Shown: positions 1 through 6,862 of the stretch, in pieces
How the letters are laid out: every line of letters begins with the position of its first letter
How positions within the stretch are numbered: position 1 is the stretch's first letter
NCBI GenBank assembly: GCA_029261375.1
Contig: JAJDBL010000054.1
Location: 1 to 8,304, forward strand
Direction of reading: 5' to 3'
Source of the DNA: Nitrospirales bacterium
GTDB lineage: Bacteria > Nitrospirota > Nitrospiria > Nitrospirales > UBA2166
DNA: 8,304 nucleotides
Program-made: the position numbers and the translations under genes
Notes under the pieces: generated by a model
The model's input: the letters and a program-made list of their open reading frames with translations, nothing else
The model's database searches: none
Told to the model about the DNA's origin: nothing

Positions 1-610
1 GGGGACTTGGTCAGTCTATTGACAACGAGGATAAGGTAAGCTCGTCACTCCCAAACACTTGAGCAGCAACGCGCGATAGATACCTAGTTCACACACTAGC
101 CTAAGTACGCTCGAGCCGACACAGTCGGGTTCGGGTTACGATATGATTCATATCGTCTTTAGTGAGATTCATAGCGCATACGTTGGGATAGAGCGCAGCG
201 AATATACAGTAGCTTGGGTCTTTAACACAAACAACATGGGAACGAAAAAGCGTATGCGAGTTCAAGGCCGTCAAGAAGTACAACGTAGCCGTCTGTAGAT
301 GGCTCGGTGGGCGTGAGGGTCAAGCAATTTATTGTGCGGGCGAGGAAGGCAGGAATGGATCTCGGTGAACAGCACGAGTGTCACTTGCCTGTCGACCTCT
401 TGCGGAGACAGGGCTTCCGGCTGGACATTGTAGCGGAGGAGCATAACGGCTGACGATGCATTCAGCGAAATGCCTGAATGCAGCACCACGAGCATACGAA
501 ACTCCAGGAAACCGAGTAGGTTGTTCAGCGTACCGGTGTTCCTCGCACACGAGAACCAACACACGCTAAGTTTGACCAATGACTCGTATTCCAAACAAAA
601 GTAAAACCTG
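1..610. other. Left-edge region without a supportable gene
   Basis: I recognise no gene here. The frames present are short. On the minus strand there is one of 117 codons (271-624, TTG start), one of 77 (329-562), one of 60 (101-283), and one of 29 codons at 525-614 whose ATG overlaps the TGA of the fusion gene. On the plus strand an open stretch of 46 codons starts from GTG at 313 and ends at TGA 451-453. None has a motif I can name and they occupy mutually incompatible frames, so decayed sequence or true intergenic DNA is more likely than a set of genes. The first 62 bases, read in frame 3, end at a TGA at 60-62, which could be the last codons of a gene entering from the left; this is untestable here. 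A perfect palindrome lies at 138-156. Confidence 0.6.
138..156. repeat. Perfect 19-bp inverted repeat, operator-like
   Basis: Two 9-base arms, ACGATATGA and TCATATCGT, flank a single central T and are exact reverse complements. The right half's GATTCATA (145-152) recurs directly at 166-173, a start-to-start spacing of 21 bp, about two helical turns. Short symmetric sites with a same-face second half-site are typical of dimeric regulator operators. No confident gene start lies beside it, so any regulatory role is inference and chance is not excluded. Confidence 0.35.
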
Positions 611-3600
611 TCATTCCGCTCCAAATCTCGCCTTAAGCCGAATGAGCTCCTTCAAGACTGGCACAAAACCGTCAACAATCGGCCTGTGATGCCAACATTC
701 CACAATAGCATTCGCGGTGTCCTTCGCGTGGACCATCGACCCGTCCATCTGTAAGGGCACGGCACATACAGTTTGGGCCGATCCCAGCGATGAGCTATCC
801 TTCCACTGAGACGATGCGGCCCTGAACGGTTCGGCCTTGACTCCTTTGGGAGCCGCATTAAGCTTGCGCGCTAAAGGTTCAACCTTCTCGGTATACAGTG
901 TGCGCAGTGCTTGGGTAAAGGCATCCTGATTACGTACAGTGTCATGGCTCTCTTGGCACACATTCTCACTGATGTCAGACTCAGGCCAACGTGGCTGCTC
1001 ATTCTTCAATAGCAAGAAATTTTCGATAACCAGCGCATCGATATCCGTGACCATAAAACAGTGATAAACATCGAAAGGTGTACACACGATCGGTCCACCG
1101 GGAAGGCTAAATGTAGAATTGAAGACAAGACCGTAGCCGATTTTCTCCTGAAGTGCGCGGAGCACCTCATAGAACACGGGATAATCTGACTGATTGACCG
1201 TTTGAACCAAAACTTCCTCACCGAGACTCCCTTTTAGGAACTGATGAGGACTCGATGCACTTTCCAACATAAATGGACTCGCGTGGTCCAACCCTACGCA
1301 TTCGCGCGCTTTCTCCTCCAATACGCTTACCGAAACGCGATTACCGAAGCCGCGATTGAGCCTAGCGCGCACCTCGGGAATACGAGGAGCGCCCAGGACG
1401 GAGCGCGCACCGAACCCATGTGATCCTAACTCCATTCGACCTGAGACGTGGCCAACGATCTTTCCCTCGGCAAGCATGTCTGCCACGCGCACAGCGCGCG
1501 TTGTCGCGTGTAACGTATGATAACAGTAGCCATGGGTTTCCAAGAAAGCTTGAACTTCATCATCAGAAAAAGCTGGCCCCCAACAAGATCCCCCTTGAGG
1601 GGATTTCCCTTTCTTCGTTGCCTGACGCGGCCTGGAAAAGTAAGTGGCGTCGGCATACAAGGCCGCACCCAACGCTGAGCACGCATCACCGGGGGCAGGC
1701 TGAATCCACACCTGTTCAAAAGGGCCTTCTTGGATCAGGCGCCGATTGGCGACCGCGTTGTGTCCTAGATGTCCGCCCAGGCAGAGGTTTTTCCCCCCTG
1801 ACTCTCGATACGCATGGCGGGCCGTGCGTAGAAGTGCCTCCTCGGCGAGTACTTGCATCGATGCCGCGAGATCCATTTCCCGCTGGGTGATGGGCGCATC
1901 CGGCAGTCGAGCTGTGCCTCCCAACAATCCCACCACATGCTTACTGAACTTAGCCTGTCCGCTCCGGAAACAAAAATACTCCAGGTTTAACTCGATTGAC
2001 CCATCATCTTTCAAATCAACAACATTGTTAACGATGGGGTCGAAATACTCTGGCTTTCCTCCAGCGGCTAAGCCCAGCATCGCAATGTCTCCGTCTTGGG
2101 GAAGAAGCCCGATGAATTCCCTACAGGCTGACGTCAGGTGACTGAAACTATGTGGGAAATGGGCCTCTTTGAGAATTTCCATCGTAGTTGCAGTCCCCAC
2201 TGCGATTGAGGCTGTCACGCCTTCATCAGCGCCACCGAGCCAGAGAATCACCGCATCCTCGAACGGTGAAGGATAAAACGCGCCTGCAGCCATCGAATGC
2301 GCATGATCTGATTGGAGCAAGAGACCGTCATATCGTAGATTCTCTCGAATGAGGCTCGAAATGTTCAGCTGAGAGGTTACCCAATCACGGATGAGCGATA
2401 ACCATGATTCTTCACTTGCTGTGACCATGACGGAACAAACGATCTGTTCAAGCACGAGGGCCGGAACCCTGTCATACACCACAGCCGCCAACTCATGCTG
2501 GTTGATCCTAGCCTCCTCGAGGCAATAATTGATTGCTTGGAGTGGAAACCGTCGGTCTCCCTTCACGCGGGAGAAGCGTTCCTCCTCGACGGCAGCGATG
2601 ATCTGACCATCCTTTACCAGCGCGGCCGAAGCATTGTCACAGAAGGCAGAGATACCTAGGATATATTGACTCTGCTTGATCGCACTTGGGCCACGCTTTG
2701 GCGATGCCTTTTGTTCGGCACGATGTGCGGAGAGTAATTCTTTGCTCCGTATTTCTTTGGCAATGAGCCGGGCAATGTTCCGGTGACCAAATGGGGAATA
2801 ATGAGAGTCATGTTCGAAGCACAATTGCGTACGCTGTTTGAGAGGAAGCTGCACCAAGTCCGCTGTCAGATCATACACGAACAGGTTCGGGTGCTCCTTG
2901 GCCAATGAGGTAAATAACGGCTGATAAATAGGTGGCAGTTTGTCGACGTAGTAATGGTATGTTGGTAGTGGCACGATGAGAAGGGGAATTGTTCCTACAC
3001 CATGGTGAAATCGCTTTATGATGGCAGCCATCAGCTGCCATCCATCACTCTGTGGATCCCGATAGTCTTGATATAGTTGTACATCAGTCAATCGATACAC
3101 CCAGGCCCGGACATGATGTTTGAGATCTGCAAGATAGCTGCGAAGCAATCGCCTCACCGGTTGCAGCCATGACATTTGATAGAAGCGCTCCATGCCTGGA
3201 GGCTCCAAGTTTCCGTCCTCATACTCCGCTAAATCCTTGTCCTCAACTTCTGGGCGTGACCGCGGGACTGGCACATGGTGTAAGCTTAGCTCGTCGCCGT
3301 CAACGGAGAAGTACGGTTTGGGGACCAAGATCGGCCTATTACTCACGCGATCGACTGATGGACGATGCGTGAGTTGAATTCGATCAATGTTATGAATTGA
3401 GATTCCCCAGACGACTAAGTCTGCGTCCATTCCCTGACAAAACTCTTCGAACATGAGGGCGTGCTGGTCCGGAGCCGATCCAGAAAGACCGAAGTTAAAC
3501 ACCTCGGCTCCCAATTCCTGAGACAACAACTCAGCATATCGCTGGTCGTTATTGCACCCTTCTCCAGCCGTGAACGAATCCCCAAACACAAGGATCCTCG

Positions 3601-3781
3601 GCCGATCTCCACGCTTCTTTGGAAAATTCGCATCAGAGCGAAAACCGGACGCATTCGTACGGACGAAATACCCCCCAATCTCATGCGGAATCCGCGCGAC
3701 CAAATTCGGAACATGCAGATGTCCAACGCGAGGATGGTACTGCATTACCATCCTATGGGTTGTCTGATTTAGCAGAAACAT
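611..3781 (-). CDS. SGNH hydrolase / NodU-family carbamoyltransferase-like fusion protein
   Basis: This 1056-residue protein has two modules. Residues about 20-345 form an SGNH/GDSL hydrolase domain: GDSFTAGEG with Ser69, the FNFGLSG block near 98-101, Asn131, and Asp325/His327 in a DSHYSPFGH block. The catalytic set therefore looks intact. Residues about 372-925 match the NodU/CmcH/TobZ O-carbamoyltransferase fold, with a Kae1-like part (ILGISAF at 374-380, AFYPSPF at 501-507, PAPGDA with Asp699) and a YrdC-like C-terminal part (GRME at 781-784, PIVCTP at 897-902). Family members normally use carbamoyl phosphate and ATP to carbamoylate sugars or antibiotics in the cytosol. Here many signature residues are changed (see findings), so activity is doubtful. 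About 130 extra residues follow the YrdC-like part. No signal peptide is evident. ATG at 3781 is the furthest in-frame start; Met13 (3745) has an AGGA five bases upstream and lies just ahead of the conserved region, so it is a credible alternative. Confidence 0.9.
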   Translation of the reverse strand: MFLLNQTTHRMVMQYHPRVGHLHVPNLVARIPHEIGGYFVRTNASGFRSDANFPKKRGDRPRILVFGDSFTAGEGCNNDQRYAELLSQELGAEVFNFGLSGSAPDQHALMFEEFCQGMDADLVVWGISIHNIDRIQLTHRPSVDRVSNRPILVPKPYFSVDGDELSLHHVPVPRSRPEVEDKDLAEYEDGNLEPPGMERFYQMSWLQPVRRLLRSYLADLKHHVRAWVYRLTDVQLYQDYRDPQSDGWQLMAAIIKRFHHGVGTIPLLIVPLPTYHYYVDKLPPIYQPLFTSLAKEHPNLFVYDLTADLVQLPLKQRTQLCFEHDSHYSPFGHRNIARLIAKEIRSKELLSAHRAEQKASPKRGPSAIKQSQYILGISAFCDNASAALVKDGQIIAAVEEERFSRVKGDRRFPLQAINYCLEEARINQHELAAVVYDRVPALVLEQIVCSVMVTASEESWLSLIRDWVTSQLNISSLIRENLRYDGLLLQSDHAHSMAAGAFYPSPFEDAVILWLGGADEGVTASIAVGTATTMEILKEAHFPHSFSHLTSACREFIGLLPQDGDIAMLGLAAGGKPEYFDPIVNNVVDLKDDGSIELNLEYFCFRSGQAKFSKHVVGLLGGTARLPDAPITQREMDLAASMQVLAEEALLRTARHAYRESGGKNLCLGGHLGHNAVANRRLIQEGPFEQVWIQPAPGDACSALGAALYADATYFSRPRQATKKGKSPQGGSCWGPAFSDDEVQAFLETHGYCYHTLHATTRAVRVADMLAEGKIVGHVSGRMELGSHGFGARSVLGAPRIPEVRARLNRGFGNRVSVSVLEEKARECVGLDHASPFMLESASSPHQFLKGSLGEEVLVQTVNQSDYPVFYEVLRALQEKIGYGLVFNSTFSLPGGPIVCTPFDVYHCFMVTDIDALVIENFLLLKNEQPRWPESDISENVCQESHDTVRNQDAFTQALRTLYTEKVEPLARKLNAAPKGVKAEPFRAASSQWKDSSSLGSAQTVCAVPLQMDGSMVHAKDTANAIVECWHHRPIVDGFVPVLKELIRLKARFGAE

Positions 3782-4012
3782 GCCAACTATTTCACCAATC
3801 GGCGAACATCCTTCGGGCCCATCGCTCCTTTACAAACACCACTGCTCATGCGAAATCAAAAACAGGATGCCCACTGAATGCAAAGGGTCGAGCCAGATTC
3901 GACGCACCACCATCACTCGTTCGATGCGACATACATCCCTCGGAATTAGCCAATCTGCCTTCACCCTCGATGCTGATGAGGCAAGATCGAGAGTCCGATG
4001 TCCGGCTGGACG
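3782..4012. other. Intergenic spacer, sulfotransferase to fusion gene
   Basis: This 231-bp gap lies between two genes read on the minus strand. I see no rho-independent terminator after the sulfotransferase and no convincing promoter. The sequence before ATG 3781 has only a weak GGTGA as a ribosome binding site. An AAAGGAG (3825-3831) sits just two bases ahead of an 11-codon minus-strand frame (3787-3822), too close for normal initiation. The gap makes tight translational coupling between the two genes unlikely. Confidence 0.5.
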
Positions 4013-4864
4013 TTATGGAAACCACCACTGGCTTTCTTTGACATCGACGCCGTAACGGTGGAAAAGATCATCAACTCCGTGCTCAAAAATCTCTCGTAGA
4101 CGCAGGGCATCTTCCTCTGAGATCTTGTCGACAGGTTTGGATATCATGTTTCCTATAAAACGATTAGTTCCTTCAGGGAGATGCCGGTACGACCACGTGG
4201 CGACTGCGCTCACGAAACTCAGAGGGATTGCACGCATGAGCACAGCTCCGATCGCATTAAATTGGTAGGAGGTGTTAGCTCGACGGCTCGTGTGCTCGCT
4301 CGACGCCAATCTAGTTTCCAATCCGATGAATTGGTTAATCCTGTTTACAAGCTCTATGGGTTGCTCCGCGACTTGACGCTGCGTCGTCACGAAGATATTG
4401 TCCCGGTCAAAAAATTCGAGATACTCATCTAAACGCTTATGATATTCACTGCCGGAGATGTATTGGCTCTTTCGATTCTTTGTAGCCTCCGCAAAGCTTC
4501 GCCGTTCCTTGAGGTTTCTGACCTCATGCCAGTAATGTGACCATGTCCTCTGAATGGGATCCCGAACAACATAGATGATCTTCGCATCTTGGCTAAACTC
4601 ATAAATTCGCCTCGCCTCCTCTTTGCTACTATCCCCCCATCCAGCCGAGTAGCTGACCGAAGCATCCAACCTATAGGGTGTGGATTTTCGTTTGAAACAA
4701 CTTTCGTACCACTCCAAACCCTTCTGTTGACCCCATTTGTTAAAGTAGGCGGGCTCCTTCGGATTTGATAGACACACCGCAGCTTGTTGATCTAGAAGAT
4801 CGGCAAGCGCAGTAGTACCGCATTTCATCGCGCCAATTATGAATATGTACTTTGCATCACTCAT
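4013..4864 (-). CDS. PAPS-dependent sulfotransferase
   Basis: This 283-residue protein is a full-length member of the bacterial sulfotransferase family (Sulfotransfer_1 type, related to heparan N-/O-sulfotransferases). It would transfer sulfate from PAPS to a hydroxyl or amino group of a sugar or other acceptor in the cytoplasm. The N-terminal strand FIIGAMKCGTTAL (8-20) is the 5'-phosphosulfate-binding loop with Lys14. KEPAYF (36-41) follows, as in this family. IIYVVRDPIQRTWSHYWHE (96-114) is the 3'-phosphate-binding block with Arg101 and Ser109. The later SGSEYHKRLDEYLEFF (137-152) resembles the family's segment around the acceptor site. There is no signal peptide or membrane segment. ATG 4864 is the chosen start because the PAPS loop begins within ten residues, normal for the family; the ribosome binding site is weak. 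The acceptor is unknown, but the neighbouring ligase points to a surface glycan. Confidence 0.92.
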   Translation of the reverse strand: MSDAKYIFIIGAMKCGTTALADLLDQQAAVCLSNPKEPAYFNKWGQQKGLEWYESCFKRKSTPYRLDASVSYSAGWGDSSKEEARRIYEFSQDAKIIYVVRDPIQRTWSHYWHEVRNLKERRSFAEATKNRKSQYISGSEYHKRLDEYLEFFDRDNIFVTTQRQVAEQPIELVNRINQFIGLETRLASSEHTSRRANTSYQFNAIGAVLMRAIPLSFVSAVATWSYRHLPEGTNRFIGNMISKPVDKISEEDALRLREIFEHGVDDLFHRYGVDVKESQWWFP

Positions 4865-5189
4865 CTCGTATCACCAAATCGTTCTTAGGCGTTTCAACAA
4901 GGCGTGTCCAAGGACAGACGGAAGAAATGTGTCCTCCATGAAGGATGCCCCCGCGTTGGGCCAAACGCCGTCACCACAAAACCTCCAGGGTTGAGAAGGC
5001 CGCTCATTCGCAATGGTCTATACAACGCGTCAAGTGGACTTCATGCTGACCAAGCACATGCCCGTATTTATGGTTTCGATTTGTTTTTCCCACGACGACA
5101 ACCCCTTCGATGCAAGGAAGGTAGGGACAGACTCGAAACTTCGTTTCGAACAGAACCGCAACACCCCTCCCCATCTGTACGCTACACCG
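4865..5189. other. 325-bp spacer without a supportable gene
   Basis: This gap separates the ligase stop from the sulfotransferase start, both on the minus strand. Overlapping frames on both strands (plus 4904-5299 and 5013-5210, minus 5030-5266) have unremarkable translations and conflict with one another or with the ligase 3' end. A small perfect hairpin lies at 5133-5149 with no T-tract. The sulfotransferase may have its own promoter here, but I could not pick one. Confidence 0.5.
5133..5149. repeat. Short perfect hairpin downstream of the ligase gene
   Basis: Seven-base arms TCGAAAC and GTTTCGA surround a TTC loop. On the minus strand it lies about 40 bases past the ligase stop codon, where a terminator or mRNA-stabilising stem could sit. 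It lacks the run of Ts required of a rho-independent terminator, and a 7-bp AT/GC-mixed stem can arise by chance. It is listed as structure only. Confidence 0.25.
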
Positions 5190-6533
5190 TCAACTTCGCA
5201 TGTTGCCTGAGTGTTCACCCACAGCCTTCTGACGACCCTCCCGAGGTCCCAACTCGTCATGTCCACGGATGGAGTCGTGGGATATCTGCGAGAGGATAGC
5301 CAGCAAGGCTAGAAGCCATACTCCAACCTCAGCCTTGAGCGCGTTAACAAAGAGGCCGGAAAAAAACAAAACAGCAAGCGCGCCTCCGAGCGCGGCTCTG
5401 TAGAGACCAAGCGACGGAGGAAGTGCCTGAGCATCCAAGGCCCGTAACCGGAAAAGCGTCCGGATAACCCAGATCATGATGCCAAGATACAGAACCGCTC
5501 CGACAAAGCCGTGCTCCACGAGAACAGCAAGAAACGTGTTATGCGCGGATCTGCCTACCACACCCCCGACATTTGTAAGCAGACTCTCAGGCATGTAGTC
5601 TGGGCTAAGCACCTGATGACCACGATGCCCCGCGCCTAAAGGGTAATCCTTGGCCATTTCCCACCCGTAGCCCACCAAATCAATCCTGGATTGCGCACTC
5701 GCTTCGCGTTTCCCTGATTTATCGGTTTCCAGAATTGAAAGCATGCGCTCCCAAAATAATTCGTGCCCAAGGATGAGCAGAAGCACAACAGCGAGCCCAC
5801 TGAGTCCATACACGATACGACGGCTTGTTTTGGGAACCAGGTATAATACAGCAACCCCTGCGCCGAGGAGACTGACAAAAGCACCACGACTCCCCGTTAA
5901 GATGATCCCATTCAACATGAAAGGGATGGTGGCAAACGAGAGCCATCGCTTGGTTCCTCGACAGTTCAGAAAAACGATGCCCGCAAAAACAAGACCGGTT
6001 GCGATATGTCCAGCAAGCATGTTTGCATCCTGAAGCCCTGGCCCTCCGACGTCTTCTAGACGACCAGGACCTGCGTTCTGATATGCTACCCAGCCAAAGA
6101 TGAGGCAGCCGAAAATATGCCCGAAGCTAAAACGCTCAAAAAGGTTCGTATCGGACACCGCACGATAGATCAGAAAGTAGAGCACTAAATACTTTGTGAA
6201 GAGTATTGCTCCCTCGATATGATACGCCTGTTTCACAGCCCACAAACTTTGCAGCCACACCCAAAGGACAAAGAGGATTAATAATCGTACGCCCCAGCTT
6301 GCGTGCCAGGCAGGACGCGTTCCGGATGACCGTGAGAGCATCGTGGCGATGAGTGTCACAACAGCAGCGATCAACGACCACCGCAGGTCCGGAAGATCGA
6401 GTCCCCACCAACGACCTTGAGGGTGATTGTAAAAGGCCCAAAGGTATGCCGCGAGACCATAAATTGGGCGTTGAAATGAGAATACGAGCCCTAGGCAATA
6501 GATTCCGACGAATGCGACCGCTGTCAGAGACAA
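5190..6533 (-). CDS. O-antigen ligase / Wzy-like polytopic membrane protein, O-glycosylation ligase type
   Basis: This 447-residue inner-membrane protein has roughly ten or more hydrophobic segments (for example residues 4-20, 52-66, 83-99, 109-124, 137-151, 174-190, 197-212, 217-233, 240-256, 332-357, 376-397, 402-417). It belongs to the WaaL/Wzy_C superfamily, which joins or polymerises undecaprenyl-linked glycans on the periplasmic side. The hallmark LTGSRGAF (212-219) and SAHNTFLAVLVEHGFVG (329-345, with His331) are present, and the large periplasmic loop (about 258-330) carries the usual W-(x)n-YPLGAGH pattern at 291-303. The start RRP-like/PIYGLAAYLW and the GGPGLQDANMLA block (163-174) resemble the exosortase-associated O-glycosylation ligases; no exosortase is in the window. 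The start is TTG: an in-frame TAG lies just upstream and no ATG or GTG follows soon. AGGGGA (6545-6550) is 11 bases away, a long spacing. The last 25 or so residues are a polar cytoplasmic tail. Confidence 0.9.
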   Translation of the reverse strand: MSLTAVAFVGIYCLGLVFSFQRPIYGLAAYLWAFYNHPQGRWWGLDLPDLRWSLIAAVVTLIATMLSRSSGTRPAWHASWGVRLLILFVLWVWLQSLWAVKQAYHIEGAILFTKYLVLYFLIYRAVSDTNLFERFSFGHIFGCLIFGWVAYQNAGPGRLEDVGGPGLQDANMLAGHIATGLVFAGIVFLNCRGTKRWLSFATIPFMLNGIILTGSRGAFVSLLGAGVAVLYLVPKTSRRIVYGLSGLAVVLLLILGHELFWERMLSILETDKSGKREASAQSRIDLVGYGWEMAKDYPLGAGHRGHQVLSPDYMPESLLTNVGGVVGRSAHNTFLAVLVEHGFVGAVLYLGIMIWVIRTLFRLRALDAQALPPSLGLYRAALGGALAVLFFSGLFVNALKAEVGVWLLALLAILSQISHDSIRGHDELGPREGRQKAVGEHSGNMRS

Positions 6534-6554
6534 TGCGTGGTTAGTCCCCTAGAA

Positions 6555-6577
6555 GCTTCGGTCGAAGAGACCGAAGC
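6555..6577 (-). promoter_or_regulatory. Perfect 9-bp hairpin in the ligase leader
   Basis: GCTTCGGTC and GACCGAAGC pair exactly around a five-base loop. On the minus strand it ends about 22 bases before the TTG start of the ligase, with the AGGGGA ribosome-binding candidate lying between. It could affect mRNA stability or translation of the leader, or be a DNA-level binding site. No T-tract follows on either strand, so it is not an intrinsic terminator. Confidence 0.4.
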
Positions 6578-6851
6578 GTAGCTTGTGGTCTTGTGTCGCC
6601 ATTGATTTTTACAGCAGGCAACACAATAATGGGAACTATCGGCTCAATGTCACACAAGATCATGTATGGCCGCCGTCGTGCTATGTAGACGAGCGAGTTT
6701 GAATCACAACCAAAATGTTCGAAGTATTCCCACGAGCGATTGCTTGAATCTATCCCGCGCGTATCGTCCTAATGATGGGTCGTTTGCGCACGCGGGCCAT
6801 GAGCAGCCTACCGAACATTGCGATAGGGACTGCGAATATCCGGGCACCAGA

Positions 6852-6857
6852 AGGAGG
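6852..6857 (+). promoter_or_regulatory. Strong Shine-Dalgarno for the methyltransferase
   Basis: AGGAGG is followed by a five-base spacer and ATG at 6863. This is the best ribosome binding site in the window and fixes the methyltransferase start. By contrast, the minus-strand genes have weak sites. Confidence 0.85.
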
Positions 6858-6862
6858 ACCTG

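Larger units (their letters stand above)
6534..6862. other. Divergent intergenic region
   Basis: This 329-bp region lies between the minus-strand ligase and the plus-strand methyltransferase, so promoters for both should lie here. I found no convincing -35/-10 pair on either strand. It holds the hairpin at 6555-6577 and the methyltransferase ribosome binding site at 6852-6857. A 65-codon plus-strand frame (6666-6863) ends in a TGATG overlap with the methyltransferase start, but its Cys/Arg/Asn-rich translation resembles no family I know and it is probably not a gene. Confidence 0.5.

Noticed and set aside
19..24. TTGACA resembling a -35 promoter element
   Set aside because: No acceptable -10 hexamer lies 16-18 bp downstream and no confident gene follows on the plus strand.
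313..453. 46-codon plus-strand frame from GTG 313, with a fairly protein-like composition
   Set aside because: It is short, has no clear ribosome binding site and shows no motif I recognise. It may be a remnant, but there is not enough to call it a gene.
1420..2141. Plus-strand frames of 156 and 131 codons (1420-1890 and 1746-2141)
   Set aside because: Both lie antisense inside the fusion gene, whose minus-strand translation carries clear family motifs across the same bases. Their own translations are Arg/Pro-rich and show no recognisable motif.
3787..3831. 11-codon leader-peptide candidate on the minus strand ahead of the fusion gene, with AAAGGAG upstream
   Set aside because: The GGAG lies only two bases before the ATG, too close for efficient initiation, and the short peptide has no run of regulatory codons typical of attenuators.
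3461..4055. Several overlapping plus-strand frames across the 5' end of the fusion gene and the spacer
   Set aside because: They are antisense to the SGNH domain, overlap one another in different frames, and lack recognisable motifs.
5030..5266. 78-codon minus-strand frame overlapping the ligase 3' end
   Set aside because: It starts inside the ligase coding region in another frame, with no recognisable motif and no good ribosome binding site. I could not connect it to a glycosyltransferase or any other family.
4904..5299. 131-codon plus-strand frame between the sulfotransferase and the ligase
   Set aside because: Its 3' third runs antisense into the ligase gene. The translation has no motif and is rich in Arg, Pro and His, as expected of a random open frame.
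6555..6584. Hairpin at 6555-6577 considered as a rho-independent terminator
   Set aside because: No T-tract follows the stem on either strand. It also lies between divergent genes, where no transcript is expected to end.
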